From Microbacteriaceae bacterium PS02066 (lineage in GTDB: Bacteria; Actinomycetota; Actinomycetes; Actinomycetales; Microbacteriaceae): 37,420 nt of DNA. The stretch spans positions 1 to 37,420 of the forward strand of contig JASCPH010000031.1 in NCBI GenBank assembly GCA_029959545.1, given 5' to 3'. The translations under genes and the position numbers were made by a program. The notes under the pieces were generated by a model. It was not told the DNA's origin, searched no databases, and saw nothing but the letters and a program-made list of their open reading frames with translations. Positions 12,655 through 21,517 of the stretch are shown piece by piece (positions within the stretch are counted from its first letter, which is position 1; the number at the start of each line of letters is the position of its first letter).

Positions 12655-13614
12655 TCATGCGTGCAGAACCTGAGGATTACCGCGATCGAGAGCTTGAGCT
12701 GTCGGCATGGACTCAGCACCGCCCGTTCCCTGGCATGTCGCGGACGCGGCGCCGTTTGCCCTCCGGAGGTACTCGGACCACATTTCGACAGTGAATGGCT
12801 GACCGTACTGGGCGACGTCGGCGAGGACAGATGCCATGAAGCTGTCGCCCGCCCCTGTGGCATCTATCACCATTGTTGGCGGCACATCAATCTGTGTGAT
12901 TGTGTCGCCAAAGACGAGCAGAGTTGGCGATGCGGCACGGGTCACGACAACGGTGATTTGGTGCTGTCGATGTATTGCTAGAGCGGCATCCTCAGGACTC
13001 TTACCCGGCACCAAGTAGTCAAGGTCCTCGTCACTGACTTTGAGTAAGTCGACCTCACTGTAGATCGCCTCAAGCGCGCGAAAGTACTCTTCCCGGTCGT
13101 CGATGAGGGTCGGACGAGGGTTGGGATCCATTGTCCGAAACCCGGTAGCCGCGCGATATGCGCGAACCGCGGTCGAACGCGAAGGGTCTGCTAGAAAAAC
13201 GGTCGAGGAAGCGTGTACTACCGCCGCGGACGCTGATCGCTCGTCGTCGACGGGGTCGATATCGGTCAGGCTCGACAGGTCACCGAAGTACTCGTACTGG
13301 ACGTGTCCGTCTTTGGGGGTCGCGACGGCGAGGAACGTGTGTGAGACGGGACTGGAGAGACTGCGGATATCGACGCTTTCGCTGGTGCAGAAGTCTTGCA
13401 GTGCAGTCCCGAATGCTCCAGGTGCGAGGGTGGCTGCTAGCTGAACCGGTGTGCCGAGACGGCGAAGGCCGACTGCAACATTCAGCGGCGATCCGCCAAA
13501 TTTCGGGATGTAGACGTTGCCGTCAACAGTCTCCCGTGCGATGAGGTCGACGAATGCCTCGCCGATGACGAGTGCGTACCGGGACTCCGGTGTGAAAAGG
13601 GTGGGGTCCGACAT
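12655..13614 (-). CDS. PfkB-family sugar kinase, 319 aa
   Basis: ATP-dependent kinase of the ribokinase/PfkB superfamily. The N-terminal signature GGSPLNVAVGLRRLG begins at residue 40, and the C-terminal signature DATGAGDSF begins at 251, with D257 as catalytic base and GAG forming the anion hole. Length is normal for fructokinase/ribokinase types. Start ATG 13614 with AAAGG upstream, 11 nt after the DUF4432 gene. It is the last catabolic gene of the CUT2 importer operon (binding protein, permease, ATPase, DUF4432, kinase). That order resembles rhizobial frcBCA-frcK, so it probably phosphorylates the imported or derived ketose or pentose. Exact substrate unknown. Confidence 0.88.
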   Translation of the reverse strand: MSDPTLFTPESRYALVIGEAFVDLIARETVDGNVYIPKFGGSPLNVAVGLRRLGTPVQLAATLAPGAFGTALQDFCTSESVDIRSLSSPVSHTFLAVATPKDGHVQYEYFGDLSSLTDIDPVDDERSASAAVVHASSTVFLADPSRSTAVRAYRAATGFRTMDPNPRPTLIDDREEYFRALEAIYSEVDLLKVSDEDLDYLVPGKSPEDAALAIHRQHQITVVVTRAASPTLLVFGDTITQIDVPPTMVIDATGAGDSFMASVLADVAQYGQPFTVEMWSEYLRRANGAASATCQGTGGAESMPTAQALDRGNPQVLHA

Positions 13615-13625
13615 CAGAGTGCCTT

Positions 13626-14603
13626 TCAGTTGGACGGCAGTTCCGGGTTGTGTCCGAGTGCCAGCTGGATCTTGTAGGTGCGCGTTTCGCCGGGTGCGAG
13701 GTATTCTGCCTGCCCATCAGCGGGGGTGCTGCATGGCGCCAATCCCAGCACGTTCGTTCTCCGCCGGGGTGCGTTCCATAAGAAGAACGAGGGTAGCGAT
13801 GCGCTCTGTGTGCAGGTAACGACTCGTTCCCCGGTGGTGGAGTCGTGGATTCCGGTGAGCTGTTCTTCTCCTGCCGGCGGACTCCAGCTCTGCACGAGCT
13901 CGGGTGAGGTCGAGGTGAGTTCCGGCACCGTGTAACTGTGTTCACCGGAGCTGACTCGAGCACCGGGAGCTGCGATCGGATAGCCAAAGTTGAGGTGGTA
14001 CAGGATCCCATGCCGTGCAGGAAGCGGCCCCTCGTTCGTGACGATGTCCTGCACGGTGATGTTCGCGCGGTCAAGGTGTACCTCGACGGTTCGCCGCATC
14101 TGAAAGCGTTCGTCGTAGATCGCTCCTTGGCTGATCAGGCCCCGCACGCGAAACACACCGCGCTCTTCGTCCAGTGTTCGCTCGGTGATCTCCGCGGCGG
14201 CGTGTCCGATGCGACCGTGCTCGCCGTAGTTCACGTGTCGCGGAGTGGGAGGATGCTGCTCGCTCGGCACATCTGCGAGCGGATCTCCGACGTGTTCGAG
14301 CCCGCAAGTGGTGAGCAGCCCCCCGTAGAAGGTTCGTTGCCACCCGAACCCGTCCGGTTCGTAGGCGGTTCTCGGCATCACTCCCGACGGCCCCGCCCAC
14401 CCGTACCTGACTCCTTGATAGCGGGCGGAGAGGATGTCCAGGGCCCGATCGACTTGAAGGTCTATTTCAACTCCTGCAGGAGTCCAGATTGTAAGGATGA
14501 GAGCCCCGTCCGCGGACCCACCAATCACGCGGGAGAGACGCGAGCCCGCGACCTGATCGGTGTGAGCGATCAGGTCGCGGTACCGGTCCAGCGTGAAGCT
14601 CAT
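13626..14603 (-). CDS. DUF4432 (aldose-1-epimerase-like) protein, 325 aa
   Basis: Sequence fits DUF4432, a family related to galactose mutarotases: RALDILSARYQGVRYGWAGP, then WQRTFYGGLLTTCGLEHVGD, RRTVEVHLDRANITVQDIVT and ILYHLNFGYPI. The family probably binds a hexose- or pentose-like sugar in a beta-sandwich and may interconvert anomers; activity is unproven. ATG at 14603 overlaps the ATPase stop (ATGA), so it is coupled to the importer. Its place between the ATPase and kinase supports a role in preparing the imported sugar for phosphorylation. Confidence 0.82.
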   Translation of the reverse strand: MSFTLDRYRDLIAHTDQVAGSRLSRVIGGSADGALILTIWTPAGVEIDLQVDRALDILSARYQGVRYGWAGPSGVMPRTAYEPDGFGWQRTFYGGLLTTCGLEHVGDPLADVPSEQHPPTPRHVNYGEHGRIGHAAAEITERTLDEERGVFRVRGLISQGAIYDERFQMRRTVEVHLDRANITVQDIVTNEGPLPARHGILYHLNFGYPIAAPGARVSSGEHSYTVPELTSTSPELVQSWSPPAGEEQLTGIHDSTTGERVVTCTQSASLPSFFLWNAPRRRTNVLGLAPCSTPADGQAEYLAPGETRTYKIQLALGHNPELPSN

Positions 14604-15379
14604 GCCGCTCGAGCGCCCGTCATGATTGCCACGGCGTCGTTCATGTCGTGACTCTGCGGGGTGATCGTGGCCGCGCGCTTGCCCAGCCGCTGGACATGGA
14701 TTCGGTCGGCAATCTCGAAGACGGTCGGCATGTTGTGGCTGATCAGAATGATCGATGCGCCGCGATCACGCATGTTCTTGATGAGGTCCAGCACCTGAGC
14801 CGACTCACGGACGCCAAGAGCTGCGGTCGGTTCGTCCAGGATGACCACCTTGGAGCCGAAGAGTGCCGCCCGGGCGACGGCGACGGCTTGACGCTGCCCT
14901 CCGGAAAGGTTCTCCACCGCGGCGGTGACATCTTGCAGTGTGGAGATACCCAGTTCTGACAGTTCTGCCCGAGCCCGCTCGCGCATCTTCTTGGTATCGA
15001 GGAACCGGAAGAAGCCGCCGATCCCGCTTTGGCGCAGCTCCCGTCCCAGATACAGGTTCGATGCAATGTCCAGGGCGGGTGAGACGGCGAGTGTCTGGTA
15101 GACGGTCTCGATGCCGGCTTCGCGCGCGTCCTGGGGTCGCCGGAACTGGACGGGTTTGCCGTTAAGTTCGATGGACCCTTCGTCGGGGATCTCCGCGCCG
15201 CTGAGGCATTTGATGAGCGTTGACTTGCCGGCGCCGTTGTCGCCGATGACGGCGAGGACCTCTCCGCGGCGCAGTTCCAGACTGACACCGTCCAGGCCGA
15301 CCACTCGCCCGTAGGTCTTGACCAGGCGCTTTGCGCGAAGGACGACGTCGCCGGTGTCTTCGGGAGTGTTGTCGGTCAT
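14600..15379 (-). CDS. CUT2 sugar ABC importer ATPase (FrcA-like), 259 aa
   Basis: Single ABC domain: Walker A GDNGAGKST (46-54), Q-loop Gln at 95, signature LSGGQ (158-162), Walker B VVILDEPT (178-185), H-loop His215. RbsA-type proteins carry two ATPase domains (about 500 residues). This protein has one, as in the fructose importer ATPase FrcA, so the functional importer would use two copies. ATG at 15379 overlaps the permease stop (ATGA). It energises uptake through the permease at 15376-16413. Confidence 0.93.
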   Translation of the reverse strand: MTDNTPEDTGDVVLRAKRLVKTYGRVVGLDGVSLELRRGEVLAVIGDNGAGKSTLIKCLSGAEIPDEGSIELNGKPVQFRRPQDAREAGIETVYQTLAVSPALDIASNLYLGRELRQSGIGGFFRFLDTKKMRERARAELSELGISTLQDVTAAVENLSGGQRQAVAVARAALFGSKVVILDEPTAALGVRESAQVLDLIKNMRDRGASIILISHNMPTVFEIADRIHVQRLGKRAATITPQSHDMNDAVAIMTGARAA

Positions 15380-16413
15380 GCGCGTGCCTTCCGGATCCAC
15401 TGATCGAAGATGACTGCCAGGATCACGAGGATCCCGACGGCGAGGGTCTGGTACAGCACGTCCAGACCGGCAAGGGACAAGCCGTTGCGGAAGACGCCGA
15501 CGATGAGCGCACCCAGCAAGGTTCCCCAGATCGCGCCGCGTCCGCCGAACAGGCTCGTTCCGCCGATGACGACGGCGGTGATGGAGTCCAGGTTCAGGTC
15601 GGCTCCCACGTTGGGTGAGGCGGCGTTGGCGCGGCCGATGGCGATCCATGCCGCTACGGCAATTACGGCTCCGGCGGTGATGTAGACGCTCAGCAGGACG
15701 CGGTTGACGCTGATGCCCGCGAGTCTTGCTGCGTCCCGGTCGTCTCCGACGGCGTACACGTGCCGGCCCCAGGCGGTCTTGTTGAGCACGACAGCGGCGA
15801 TCACGTAGAGCACGAGCATCAGGACGACGCCGGTGGAGATTCGCACGCCTAGGACGTCGAAGGTCTGCCCGGTCCAGGTGATCAGCGGCGGCATTTCTGC
15901 GCCTCGGATGGTGGTGGCGTTCGAATAGAGCAGCATGACGGCGACGAAGATGCTCAGTGTGCCGAGCGTGACGATGAAGGGAGGCAGGCGGAACCTGGTG
16001 ACCAGGAAGCCGTTGAGCAGCCCGGTGGCAATTCCCACAACGAGGCCGATGAACAGGCCGAGGACCGGATTAACTCCCCCCTCCGAGGTCAGCTTCCCGA
16101 TCACCATGGCGACCAGGATCATTGCTGCGCCCACGGAGAGGTCGATGCCGGCGGTGAGGATGATGAGCGTCTGAGCGATCGCGAGCGTGCCGACGATGGC
16201 GACCTGCTGAGTGATCAGCGAGAGGTTTGCGGGGGCGAGGAAGCGGTCGTTGATCAGTCCGAAGACGATCACGGACAGAACCAGCACGATCGCGGGGCTG
16301 ATGGCGGGGTGCCGGTGCAGAACGCCTCGGATGCGCGACAGCGGGGTGGTGCGGTCCATGAACTCGCTGGCGAGGTCAAGGGTGGCGGTGGCGGGTTGTG
16401 TGGGTTCGGACAT
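15376..16413 (-). CDS. CUT2 sugar ABC importer permease (RbsC/FrcC-like), 345 aa
   Basis: Polytopic membrane protein with about 9-10 hydrophobic segments and the hallmarks of the RbsC/FrcC family: ILTAGIDLSVGAAMILVAMV, LPPFIVTLGTLSIF, GRHVYAVGDDRDAARLAGIS and VVIGGTSLFGGRGAIWGTLL. It starts 72 nt after the binding-protein stop, beyond a stem-loop. Expected to pair with the ATPase at 14600-15379. Substrate class (pentose or hexose monosaccharide) follows from the family; the exact sugar does not. Confidence 0.93.
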   Translation of the reverse strand: MSEPTQPATATLDLASEFMDRTTPLSRIRGVLHRHPAISPAIVLVLSVIVFGLINDRFLAPANLSLITQQVAIVGTLAIAQTLIILTAGIDLSVGAAMILVAMVIGKLTSEGGVNPVLGLFIGLVVGIATGLLNGFLVTRFRLPPFIVTLGTLSIFVAVMLLYSNATTIRGAEMPPLITWTGQTFDVLGVRISTGVVLMLVLYVIAAVVLNKTAWGRHVYAVGDDRDAARLAGISVNRVLLSVYITAGAVIAVAAWIAIGRANAASPNVGADLNLDSITAVVIGGTSLFGGRGAIWGTLLGALIVGVFRNGLSLAGLDVLYQTLAVGILVILAVIFDQWIRKARA

Positions 16414-16440
16414 GTGCCGGGTCTACTTCCTAAATCGTGA

Positions 16441-16476
16441 GGGTGGTGGCGCAGCCAGATGTGCGCGCCACCACCC
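16441..16476 (-). terminator. Intra-operon stem-loop between binding protein and permease
   Basis: GGGTGGTGGCGC (16441-16452) pairs perfectly with GCGCCACCACCC (16465-16476). Stems in this position commonly protect the binding-protein message and lower downstream expression. Confidence 0.7.
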
Positions 16477-16485
16477 CAAGCTGGG

Positions 16486-17583
16486 TCAGCCCCAGCAGAT
16501 GTCGGTGGCTTCGGCGGAGGTGATCGATTCGACGCCGTCCTGCGGGTCGTCGGTCACCAGGGCGACGCCGGTGTTGAAGAAGTCGAGTCCTTCGGTCACC
16601 TCCGGCTTCTCGCCCTTCGTGATGAGGTCGTAGATCGCCTGCACACCGAGTTCTGCCATCTTCACGGGGTACTGCTGCGAGTCGGCGGCGATGTTGCCCT
16701 CCGAGACCTCGCCTACACCCTGGCATCCACCGTCGACGGTGACCAGGAGGATTTGGTCCGTTTTGCCGGCTGCTTCGATTGCCTGGGCGGCACCGTATGC
16801 GGCGGGCTCGTTGATGGCGTAGGCGACGTTGATGTCTGGGTTCGCTGCCATCAGCGTCTCCATGGCGGTGCGGCCGCCGTCTTCGGCGGCCTGGGATGCG
16901 GCGTTACCGGCGATCTCGTAGTCGCCGCCGGAGTAGCTGCCGGTGCTCTCCTCGTCGCCCATGGCGCCCTCATCGGCGATGTCGATGCCCATGCCGTCGA
17001 GGAATCCCTGGTCTCGGAGCAGGTCGGTCGACACGATGCGGTCGTCGTAAGCGTCCAGCAATGCGATGACGGCCTTCTCGCCGTTCAGCTTCGCCGCGGT
17101 CCACTGACCGATCAGCTGACCAGCAAGGAAGTTGTCGGTTGCGAACGTGATGTCGACGGAGTCGGCGTCGGCCGGCGGTGTGTCCAGCGCGATGACGTAC
17201 AGGCCGGCGTCGCGAGCCTTTACGAGCGCGTCCTCGACGCCGGGACCGGACGGGGTGATCAGGATGCCCGCGTCTCCACGCGAGATTGCATTCTCGATCG
17301 CGGTGATCTGGCCGGCCTCATCGCCATTGTCTTTACCTGCGGCGAGGGTGAGGTTGACGCCCAGATCCTTTGCGGCCGCTTCTGCACCGTCTTCCATGGC
17401 GGTAAAGAAGCTGTTCGAGGTGGTCTTGACGATCAGCGTGACGCCGATATCTCCATCCGTCGCCTCTCCCGAGGCACCTCCGCCCGAGCCATTCGAACTC
17501 GAGCAGCCGCTCAACGCGGTGACTCCGAGCAGGCCTGCCGCTACGAGAGCGATAGCGCGCGTGCGATTCATCTTCGAACCCAT
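16486..17583 (-). CDS. CUT2 sugar-binding lipoprotein (RbsB/FrcB-like), 365 aa
   Basis: Lipoprotein signal: basic start, hydrophobic core and lipobox LSGC with Cys27, followed by a Ser/Gly linker. The mature part is a periplasmic-binding-protein type 1 domain: IGVTLIVKTTSNSFFTAMED, AAKDLGVNLTLAAGKDNGDE, GILITPSGPGVEDALVKARD, VIALDTPPADADSV. ATG 17583 is preferred because GGAG lies 7 nt upstream. It heads the operon and is expected to be the most abundant product. The family binds pentoses or hexoses outside the membrane. Confidence 0.93.
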   Translation of the reverse strand: MGSKMNRTRAIALVAAGLLGVTALSGCSSSNGSGGGASGEATDGDIGVTLIVKTTSNSFFTAMEDGAEAAAKDLGVNLTLAAGKDNGDEAGQITAIENAISRGDAGILITPSGPGVEDALVKARDAGLYVIALDTPPADADSVDITFATDNFLAGQLIGQWTAAKLNGEKAVIALLDAYDDRIVSTDLLRDQGFLDGMGIDIADEGAMGDEESTGSYSGGDYEIAGNAASQAAEDGGRTAMETLMAANPDINVAYAINEPAAYGAAQAIEAAGKTDQILLVTVDGGCQGVGEVSEGNIAADSQQYPVKMAELGVQAIYDLITKGEKPEVTEGLDFFNTGVALVTDDPQDGVESITSAEATDICWG

Positions 17584-17699
17584 CTCTTAACTCCAATGTC
17601 AAAGAGTATCTAACGAGCAGGTGTTGCTCATATGATGGGACAGTAATGCATAAGACGTGACTGTGCAATGCGGAACAGTCAGGCTACGAGGAGGTCGCC
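17584..17699. promoter_or_regulatory. Divergent promoter region of CUT2 operon and dehydrogenase 1
   Basis: For the minus-strand operon, TTGCAC, a 17-bp spacer and TACTGT can be read. Two inverted repeats could be regulator sites: GAGCA-N5-TGCTC (about 17614-17628) and GACTGT-N10-ACAGTC (17659-17680). For the plus strand, GAGGAGGTCGCC precedes the ATG at 17700. Confidence 0.55.
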
Positions 17700-18719
17700 A
17701 TGCGCGCCGTTGTCTATGAGCAGGCCCACGAGTTCACCGTGCGGGACATCCCCGAGCCCGTGCTCGGCGTCGGAGAGGTACGGCTGCGGGTGATCGCGTC
17801 CGGGGTGTGCGGAACGGATCAGCACATTCACGAGGGCGGCTTCGGTGTGCGGTTTCCTGCAACCCCCGGCCACGAGATGGTGGGCGAGATCACCGAGGTG
17901 CATCCATCGGTAATAGGGCGTGAGCTCGGCGAGTTCGTGGTGGTCGACAACGTGCTGACGTGCGGAGTATGCGATCAGTGTCAGCAGGGAAGAATCGGAC
18001 TGTGCCGGAACCTCGAGGCGTACGGCCTGACATTCCAAGGCTCGGTGGCGGAGACCATTGTGGTCGCCGCGGCGACGTGCATCCCGATCGGCGACCTTTC
18101 TCCCGATGTCGCCGTGCTTGCGGAACCGCTCGCCTGTGTGATCCACGGGATGGACGTTCTGCAGCTCCGTTCGGCCTCAGATGTCCTCGTCGTGGGGGCC
18201 GGCCCCACGGGGCAGCTGCTCACGCAGATGCTGATCCGCGGCGGTGCGAGTCGAGTCGTGGTGGCCGCCCCGACTGAGGCGAAGTTGGAGGTCGCCCGTC
18301 GGCATGGGGCCACCGCCACGGTGGTCACCGACCGGAGCGACTTCGCTGCCAGTCATGCGCGGCTTCGTGAGCTGGCGCCGTTCGGGTTCGATGTGGTCAT
18401 TGACGCCACCGGAGCGTCGGGTGTTCTGAATGCGCTCCTCCCCCTGGTGCGCGATGGGGGCACGTTGATGATCTACGGAATGGCATCAGAGGACGTGCAG
18501 CTGACCGTGAGTCCATACGAGATCTTCCGGCGTGAGCTCACCATCAAGGGTTCGTTCGCTCAGACGAACTGTCTCTCCCGGGCAGTCGCGATGCTCCAGC
18601 ACGGCCAGGTTTCAGATGACGGAATCATCACCCACCGATTCACCCTCGAGCAGTACGCGGATGCGCTGAACGCGTTGCGCGATCCGGCCTGCCTCAAGGC
18701 CGTCGTCGTCCCATCATGA
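17700..18719 (+). CDS. Zinc-dependent polyol/alcohol dehydrogenase 1, 339 aa
   Basis: Medium-chain dehydrogenase. Catalytic zinc ligands Cys37 and His58-Glu59 (GVCGTD, PGHE), with Glu142 in AEPLAC. Structural zinc Cys88, 91, 94 and 102. Rossmann motif GAGPTG (166-171). Overall pattern is that of sorbitol/arabitol/threonine-type dehydrogenases, expected to oxidise a sugar alcohol (or reduce a ketose) with NAD(P). It is transcribed divergently from the CUT2 operon and followed by a terminator. Substrate unassigned. The other two such enzymes in the element share the fold but are clearly different in sequence, so they are not recent duplicates. Confidence 0.9.
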   Translation: MRAVVYEQAHEFTVRDIPEPVLGVGEVRLRVIASGVCGTDQHIHEGGFGVRFPATPGHEMVGEITEVHPSVIGRELGEFVVVDNVLTCGVCDQCQQGRIGLCRNLEAYGLTFQGSVAETIVVAAATCIPIGDLSPDVAVLAEPLACVIHGMDVLQLRSASDVLVVGAGPTGQLLTQMLIRGGASRVVVAAPTEAKLEVARRHGATATVVTDRSDFAASHARLRELAPFGFDVVIDATGASGVLNALLPLVRDGGTLMIYGMASEDVQLTVSPYEIFRRELTIKGSFAQTNCLSRAVAMLQHGQVSDDGIITHRFTLEQYADALNALRDPACLKAVVVPS

Positions 18720-18730
18720 CCCCGCGGCAG

Positions 18731-18759
18731 AGGGCCACGCCAGAAGCGGCGTGCCCCCT
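18731..18759. terminator. Hairpin between convergent dehydrogenase genes
   Basis: AGGGCCACGCC (18731-18741) pairs with GGCGTGCCCCCT (18748-18759), one bulge. Confidence 0.55.
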
Positions 18760-18769
18760 ACCGTTGACT

Positions 18770-19549
18770 TCAGGCGGCCCCGTTTCCGCCATCGATCCGG
18801 ATCTGCGCACCGTTGACGAACGATGCGTCGTCAGATGCGAGGAAGACGACGACTCTCGCGATCTCGGACGGGTCGGAGTAACGGCCCATCGGGCTCTTGG
18901 CCTCGAACTCGGCCTTTACTGTTTCGGGTGACTCCGCGTTCCATGTCGCCTCCAGCCGTCGCATCATTGGGGTGTTCACCGGTGACGGGTGGATGGAGTT
19001 GACCCGGATGCCATCCCGCGCCACCTCGAGCGCGGCGGCCTTCGTGAGCCCGGTGACGGCGTGCTTGGACGCGACGTAGTCGGCGAGCGAGGTTGCCCCG
19101 TTCAAACCCGCCTCCGATGAGGTGTTGATGATGCTGCCGTGACCCTGCTTGAGCATGGCACGCAGCACATGCTTGAGGCCGAGGAAGACACCACGGACGT
19201 TGACGGCGAAGACCTTGTCGAAATCTGTCACCTCGGTGTCCACGATCGGTCGCATGCGACCCTCGATGCCGGCGTTGTTAAAGAACACGTCGATCTTCCC
19301 GAATCGCTCGACAGCGTCCTTCACGTAGTCCTCGACGTCTGCTTCAGAACTCACGTCTGCGACAGCTGTGAACACGTCACCCAGCTCCGCCAGTTTCGAC
19401 CGAGCGGCTTCGACCGCATCACCATCCCGGTCAACCAGCAACACTCGGGCGCCGCGGCCGAGGAATTCTCGGGCGGTCGCCAACCCGATGGCGCCGGCGC
19501 CTCCGGTGATCACCACGGACTTGCCCGCAAAGGACTGGTCACTCGTCAT
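18770..19549 (-). CDS. Short-chain dehydrogenase/reductase, 259 aa
   Basis: Classical SDR. Cofactor motif TGGAGAIG (15-22), D40 after the second strand (LVDRDG), which suggests NAD preference, NNAG (91-94), and catalytic Ser145, Tyr158 and Lys162 (YVASK). The C-terminal DDASFVNGAQIRIDGG is typical. ATG at 19549 after AGAGGAAGCAAG. It follows the SmoE-like importer operon (52 nt after dehydrogenase 2), so it probably belongs to the same polyol pathway as a ketose/polyol or sugar oxidoreductase. Confidence 0.92.
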   Translation of the reverse strand: MTSDQSFAGKSVVITGGAGAIGLATAREFLGRGARVLLVDRDGDAVEAARSKLAELGDVFTAVADVSSEADVEDYVKDAVERFGKIDVFFNNAGIEGRMRPIVDTEVTDFDKVFAVNVRGVFLGLKHVLRAMLKQGHGSIINTSSEAGLNGATSLADYVASKHAVTGLTKAAALEVARDGIRVNSIHPSPVNTPMMRRLEATWNAESPETVKAEFEAKSPMGRYSDPSEIARVVVFLASDDASFVNGAQIRIDGGNGAA

Positions 19550-19601
19550 CTTGCTTCCTCTTTCTCTGTCGGCGCCCTGCCACGAGAGCGTCTGCAGCCG
19601 C

Positions 19602-20666
19602 TCAGGCGGCTGCGTGCTGTTCAATCTGTGTGAGCTGCGCGGATCCGGGTCGCACGATTCGTTTCAGCGATCCTCGCGCGCCGTCGCCGGTGAGCGCCTC
19701 TCTGACCTGCTCCAGACCGAAGCGGTGGGTGACAAGAGAGTCCAGGTCAACCGTGCCGCTGCGAAGCATCGACAGGGCGATGGGCCAGGTGTTGGTGTAT
19801 CGGAAGATTCCGGTGACGGTCACCTCGCGCATAGCAATCGACGGCACCGACAACGGGATATCACCCGCACTGCCGACCAAGACCACGCTTCCGCCCGGGC
19901 GGACTGCTTCAATGCCCGAAAGTATGGCCGCAGTGGCGCCGGACGCGTCAATGAACGCGTGCGGTGCGACATCGTTGACCGATTCGCTGGTCGGATCGAT
20001 GACTCGGGTGGCGCCGAAGGACAGTGCGAGTTCCCGCCGCGACGCATCGATATCGGAAACAACAACCTCGGCGGCACCGTACGCACGCGCCACTTGCGCG
20101 GTGATGACCCCGATCGGGCCTCCCCCAGCGATCAGCACGGAGTCGCCCACGCGGACGCCCGCCTTTTGCACGGCGGCGATACCGACCGACAGCGGCTCGA
20201 TCAGTGCGGCCGCATCATCGGAGATATCGTCAGGCACGCTGTAGGCGAAGTCGTGCTGGATCGTGACGTACTCGCTGAACGCTCCGTCAATCGGAGGGGT
20301 GGCGAAGAACTCCATGTGCGGGCACAGGTTGTACGCGCCGGCCCGGCAGTATTCACAGGCACGGCAGGGACGCTGCGGTTCGATCGACACCCGCTCGCCG
20401 ATCCGAGCAGGATCTACCGCCGAGCCGACCGCGACGATCACGCCGCTGGCCTCGTGACCGAGCACGAGGGGCGTGTCGACGACGAAATCGCCGATGCGAC
20501 CGTGCTGGTAGTAATGGACGTCGGACCCGCATACCCCGACGCTAAGCACCTTGATCAGTACTTCGTCGGCGGCCGGCTTTGGAACCGGCCGGTCCTCTAG
20601 GCGAAGCTCGCCCTGCCCGATCAGCACGCTTGCGCGCATACTGGCGGGAAGATCGACGGTGCTCAT
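19602..20666 (-). CDS. Sorbitol/xylitol-dehydrogenase-like zinc enzyme (dehydrogenase 2), 354 aa
   Basis: Medium-chain dehydrogenase with the sorbitol/xylitol dehydrogenase signature GVCGSDVHYYQHGRIGDFVV. Catalytic zinc Cys46 and His71-Glu72. Structural zinc Cys101, 104, 107 and 115. Rossmann GGGPIG (181-186) followed by an Asp (VVSDID), suggesting NAD. Likely reaction: polyol to ketose. ATG at 20666 overlaps the permease stop (ATGA), so it is the fourth gene of the CUT1 operon. This is the most informative enzyme for the pathway: an imported pentitol or hexitol is the expected substrate. Confidence 0.92.
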   Translation of the reverse strand: MSTVDLPASMRASVLIGQGELRLEDRPVPKPAADEVLIKVLSVGVCGSDVHYYQHGRIGDFVVDTPLVLGHEASGVIVAVGSAVDPARIGERVSIEPQRPCRACEYCRAGAYNLCPHMEFFATPPIDGAFSEYVTIQHDFAYSVPDDISDDAAALIEPLSVGIAAVQKAGVRVGDSVLIAGGGPIGVITAQVARAYGAAEVVVSDIDASRRELALSFGATRVIDPTSESVNDVAPHAFIDASGATAAILSGIEAVRPGGSVVLVGSAGDIPLSVPSIAMREVTVTGIFRYTNTWPIALSMLRSGTVDLDSLVTHRFGLEQVREALTGDGARGSLKRIVRPGSAQLTQIEQHAAA

Positions 20667-21517
20667 TTCACCGCGCCCATCGCCAGGCCGGTCACCAGGC
20701 GCTTCTGCGCCACCCAGCCGGCCACCACAACGGGTAGCACGGCTAGCGAAGATGCTGCGGAGAGAATGGCAAGGAATCGGCCGCGGCCATCGACCAGGCT
20801 GCCGAGGAACGGCGGGGTGGTGCGGGCGAACGTCGTGGTCAGCAGGTTGGCGAGGAAGTACTCGTTCCACGCGAAGATGAAGCAGATCAGCGCGGCCGCG
20901 GCGATACCGGGGCCGACGATGGGTAGAACGACGCGGATCAGCTCGGTGCGGAAATTTGCACCGTCAACCCGTGAGGCTTCAATGATCTCGTTCGGTACTT
21001 CGGAGAAGAACGATCGCATCATCCACACTGCTAAGGGCAGGTTGATGCCGACATACAGCAGGCTGACCACCGTGACGTTATCGAGTAGACCGAGTTGTTT
21101 GATGATCAGGTAGATCGGGATGACGCCCGCTGCGATCGGCAGGAACCGGGTGGAGATGAAAAAGAACAGCACATCGCGGGCTTTGGGGATTGCCCGGATG
21201 GACAGGCCATAGGCGGCAGGGATGGCCAGCACCATGACGATGACCGTCGACAGGACGCTGGCGGTGAAGGAGTTGATCAGGTACCCACCGATGCCGCGAT
21301 CGAATGCGGCGGCAAACTGATCTAACGAAAGCGGAACGAAGATCGACGGGGGTGAGGTCGCCGCATCGCGCTCCGACTTGAACGCGGTGAACACCATCCA
21401 CGCGACGGGGAAGACCACGACGATCGTGATCACCCAGGTCAGCGCGGTGATGCCGCTCTCGGTGGCTTTGCGGCCAAGGGCACGCCATCTGGGGGCGGCG
21501 GTCTGTGAGGTGGTCAT
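20663..21517 (-). CDS. CUT1 polyol ABC importer permease 2 (SmoG/MtlG-like), 284 aa
   Basis: Six hydrophobic segments and the cytoplasmic EAA loop EASRVDGANFRTELIRVVLP, which contacts the ATPase. Sequence such as AWMVFTAFKSERDA, FFFISTRFLPIAAGVIPIYL and FIFAWNEYFLANLL is characteristic of the mannitol/sorbitol permease group. ATG at 21517 overlaps the stop of permease 1. No ATPase gene lies nearby; actinobacterial CUT1 importers usually share one MsiK-type ATPase encoded elsewhere. Confidence 0.93.
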   Translation of the reverse strand: MTTSQTAAPRWRALGRKATESGITALTWVITIVVVFPVAWMVFTAFKSERDAATSPPSIFVPLSLDQFAAAFDRGIGGYLINSFTASVLSTVIVMVLAIPAAYGLSIRAIPKARDVLFFFISTRFLPIAAGVIPIYLIIKQLGLLDNVTVVSLLYVGINLPLAVWMMRSFFSEVPNEIIEASRVDGANFRTELIRVVLPIVGPGIAAAALICFIFAWNEYFLANLLTTTFARTTPPFLGSLVDGRGRFLAILSAASSLAVLPVVVAGWVAQKRLVTGLAMGAVK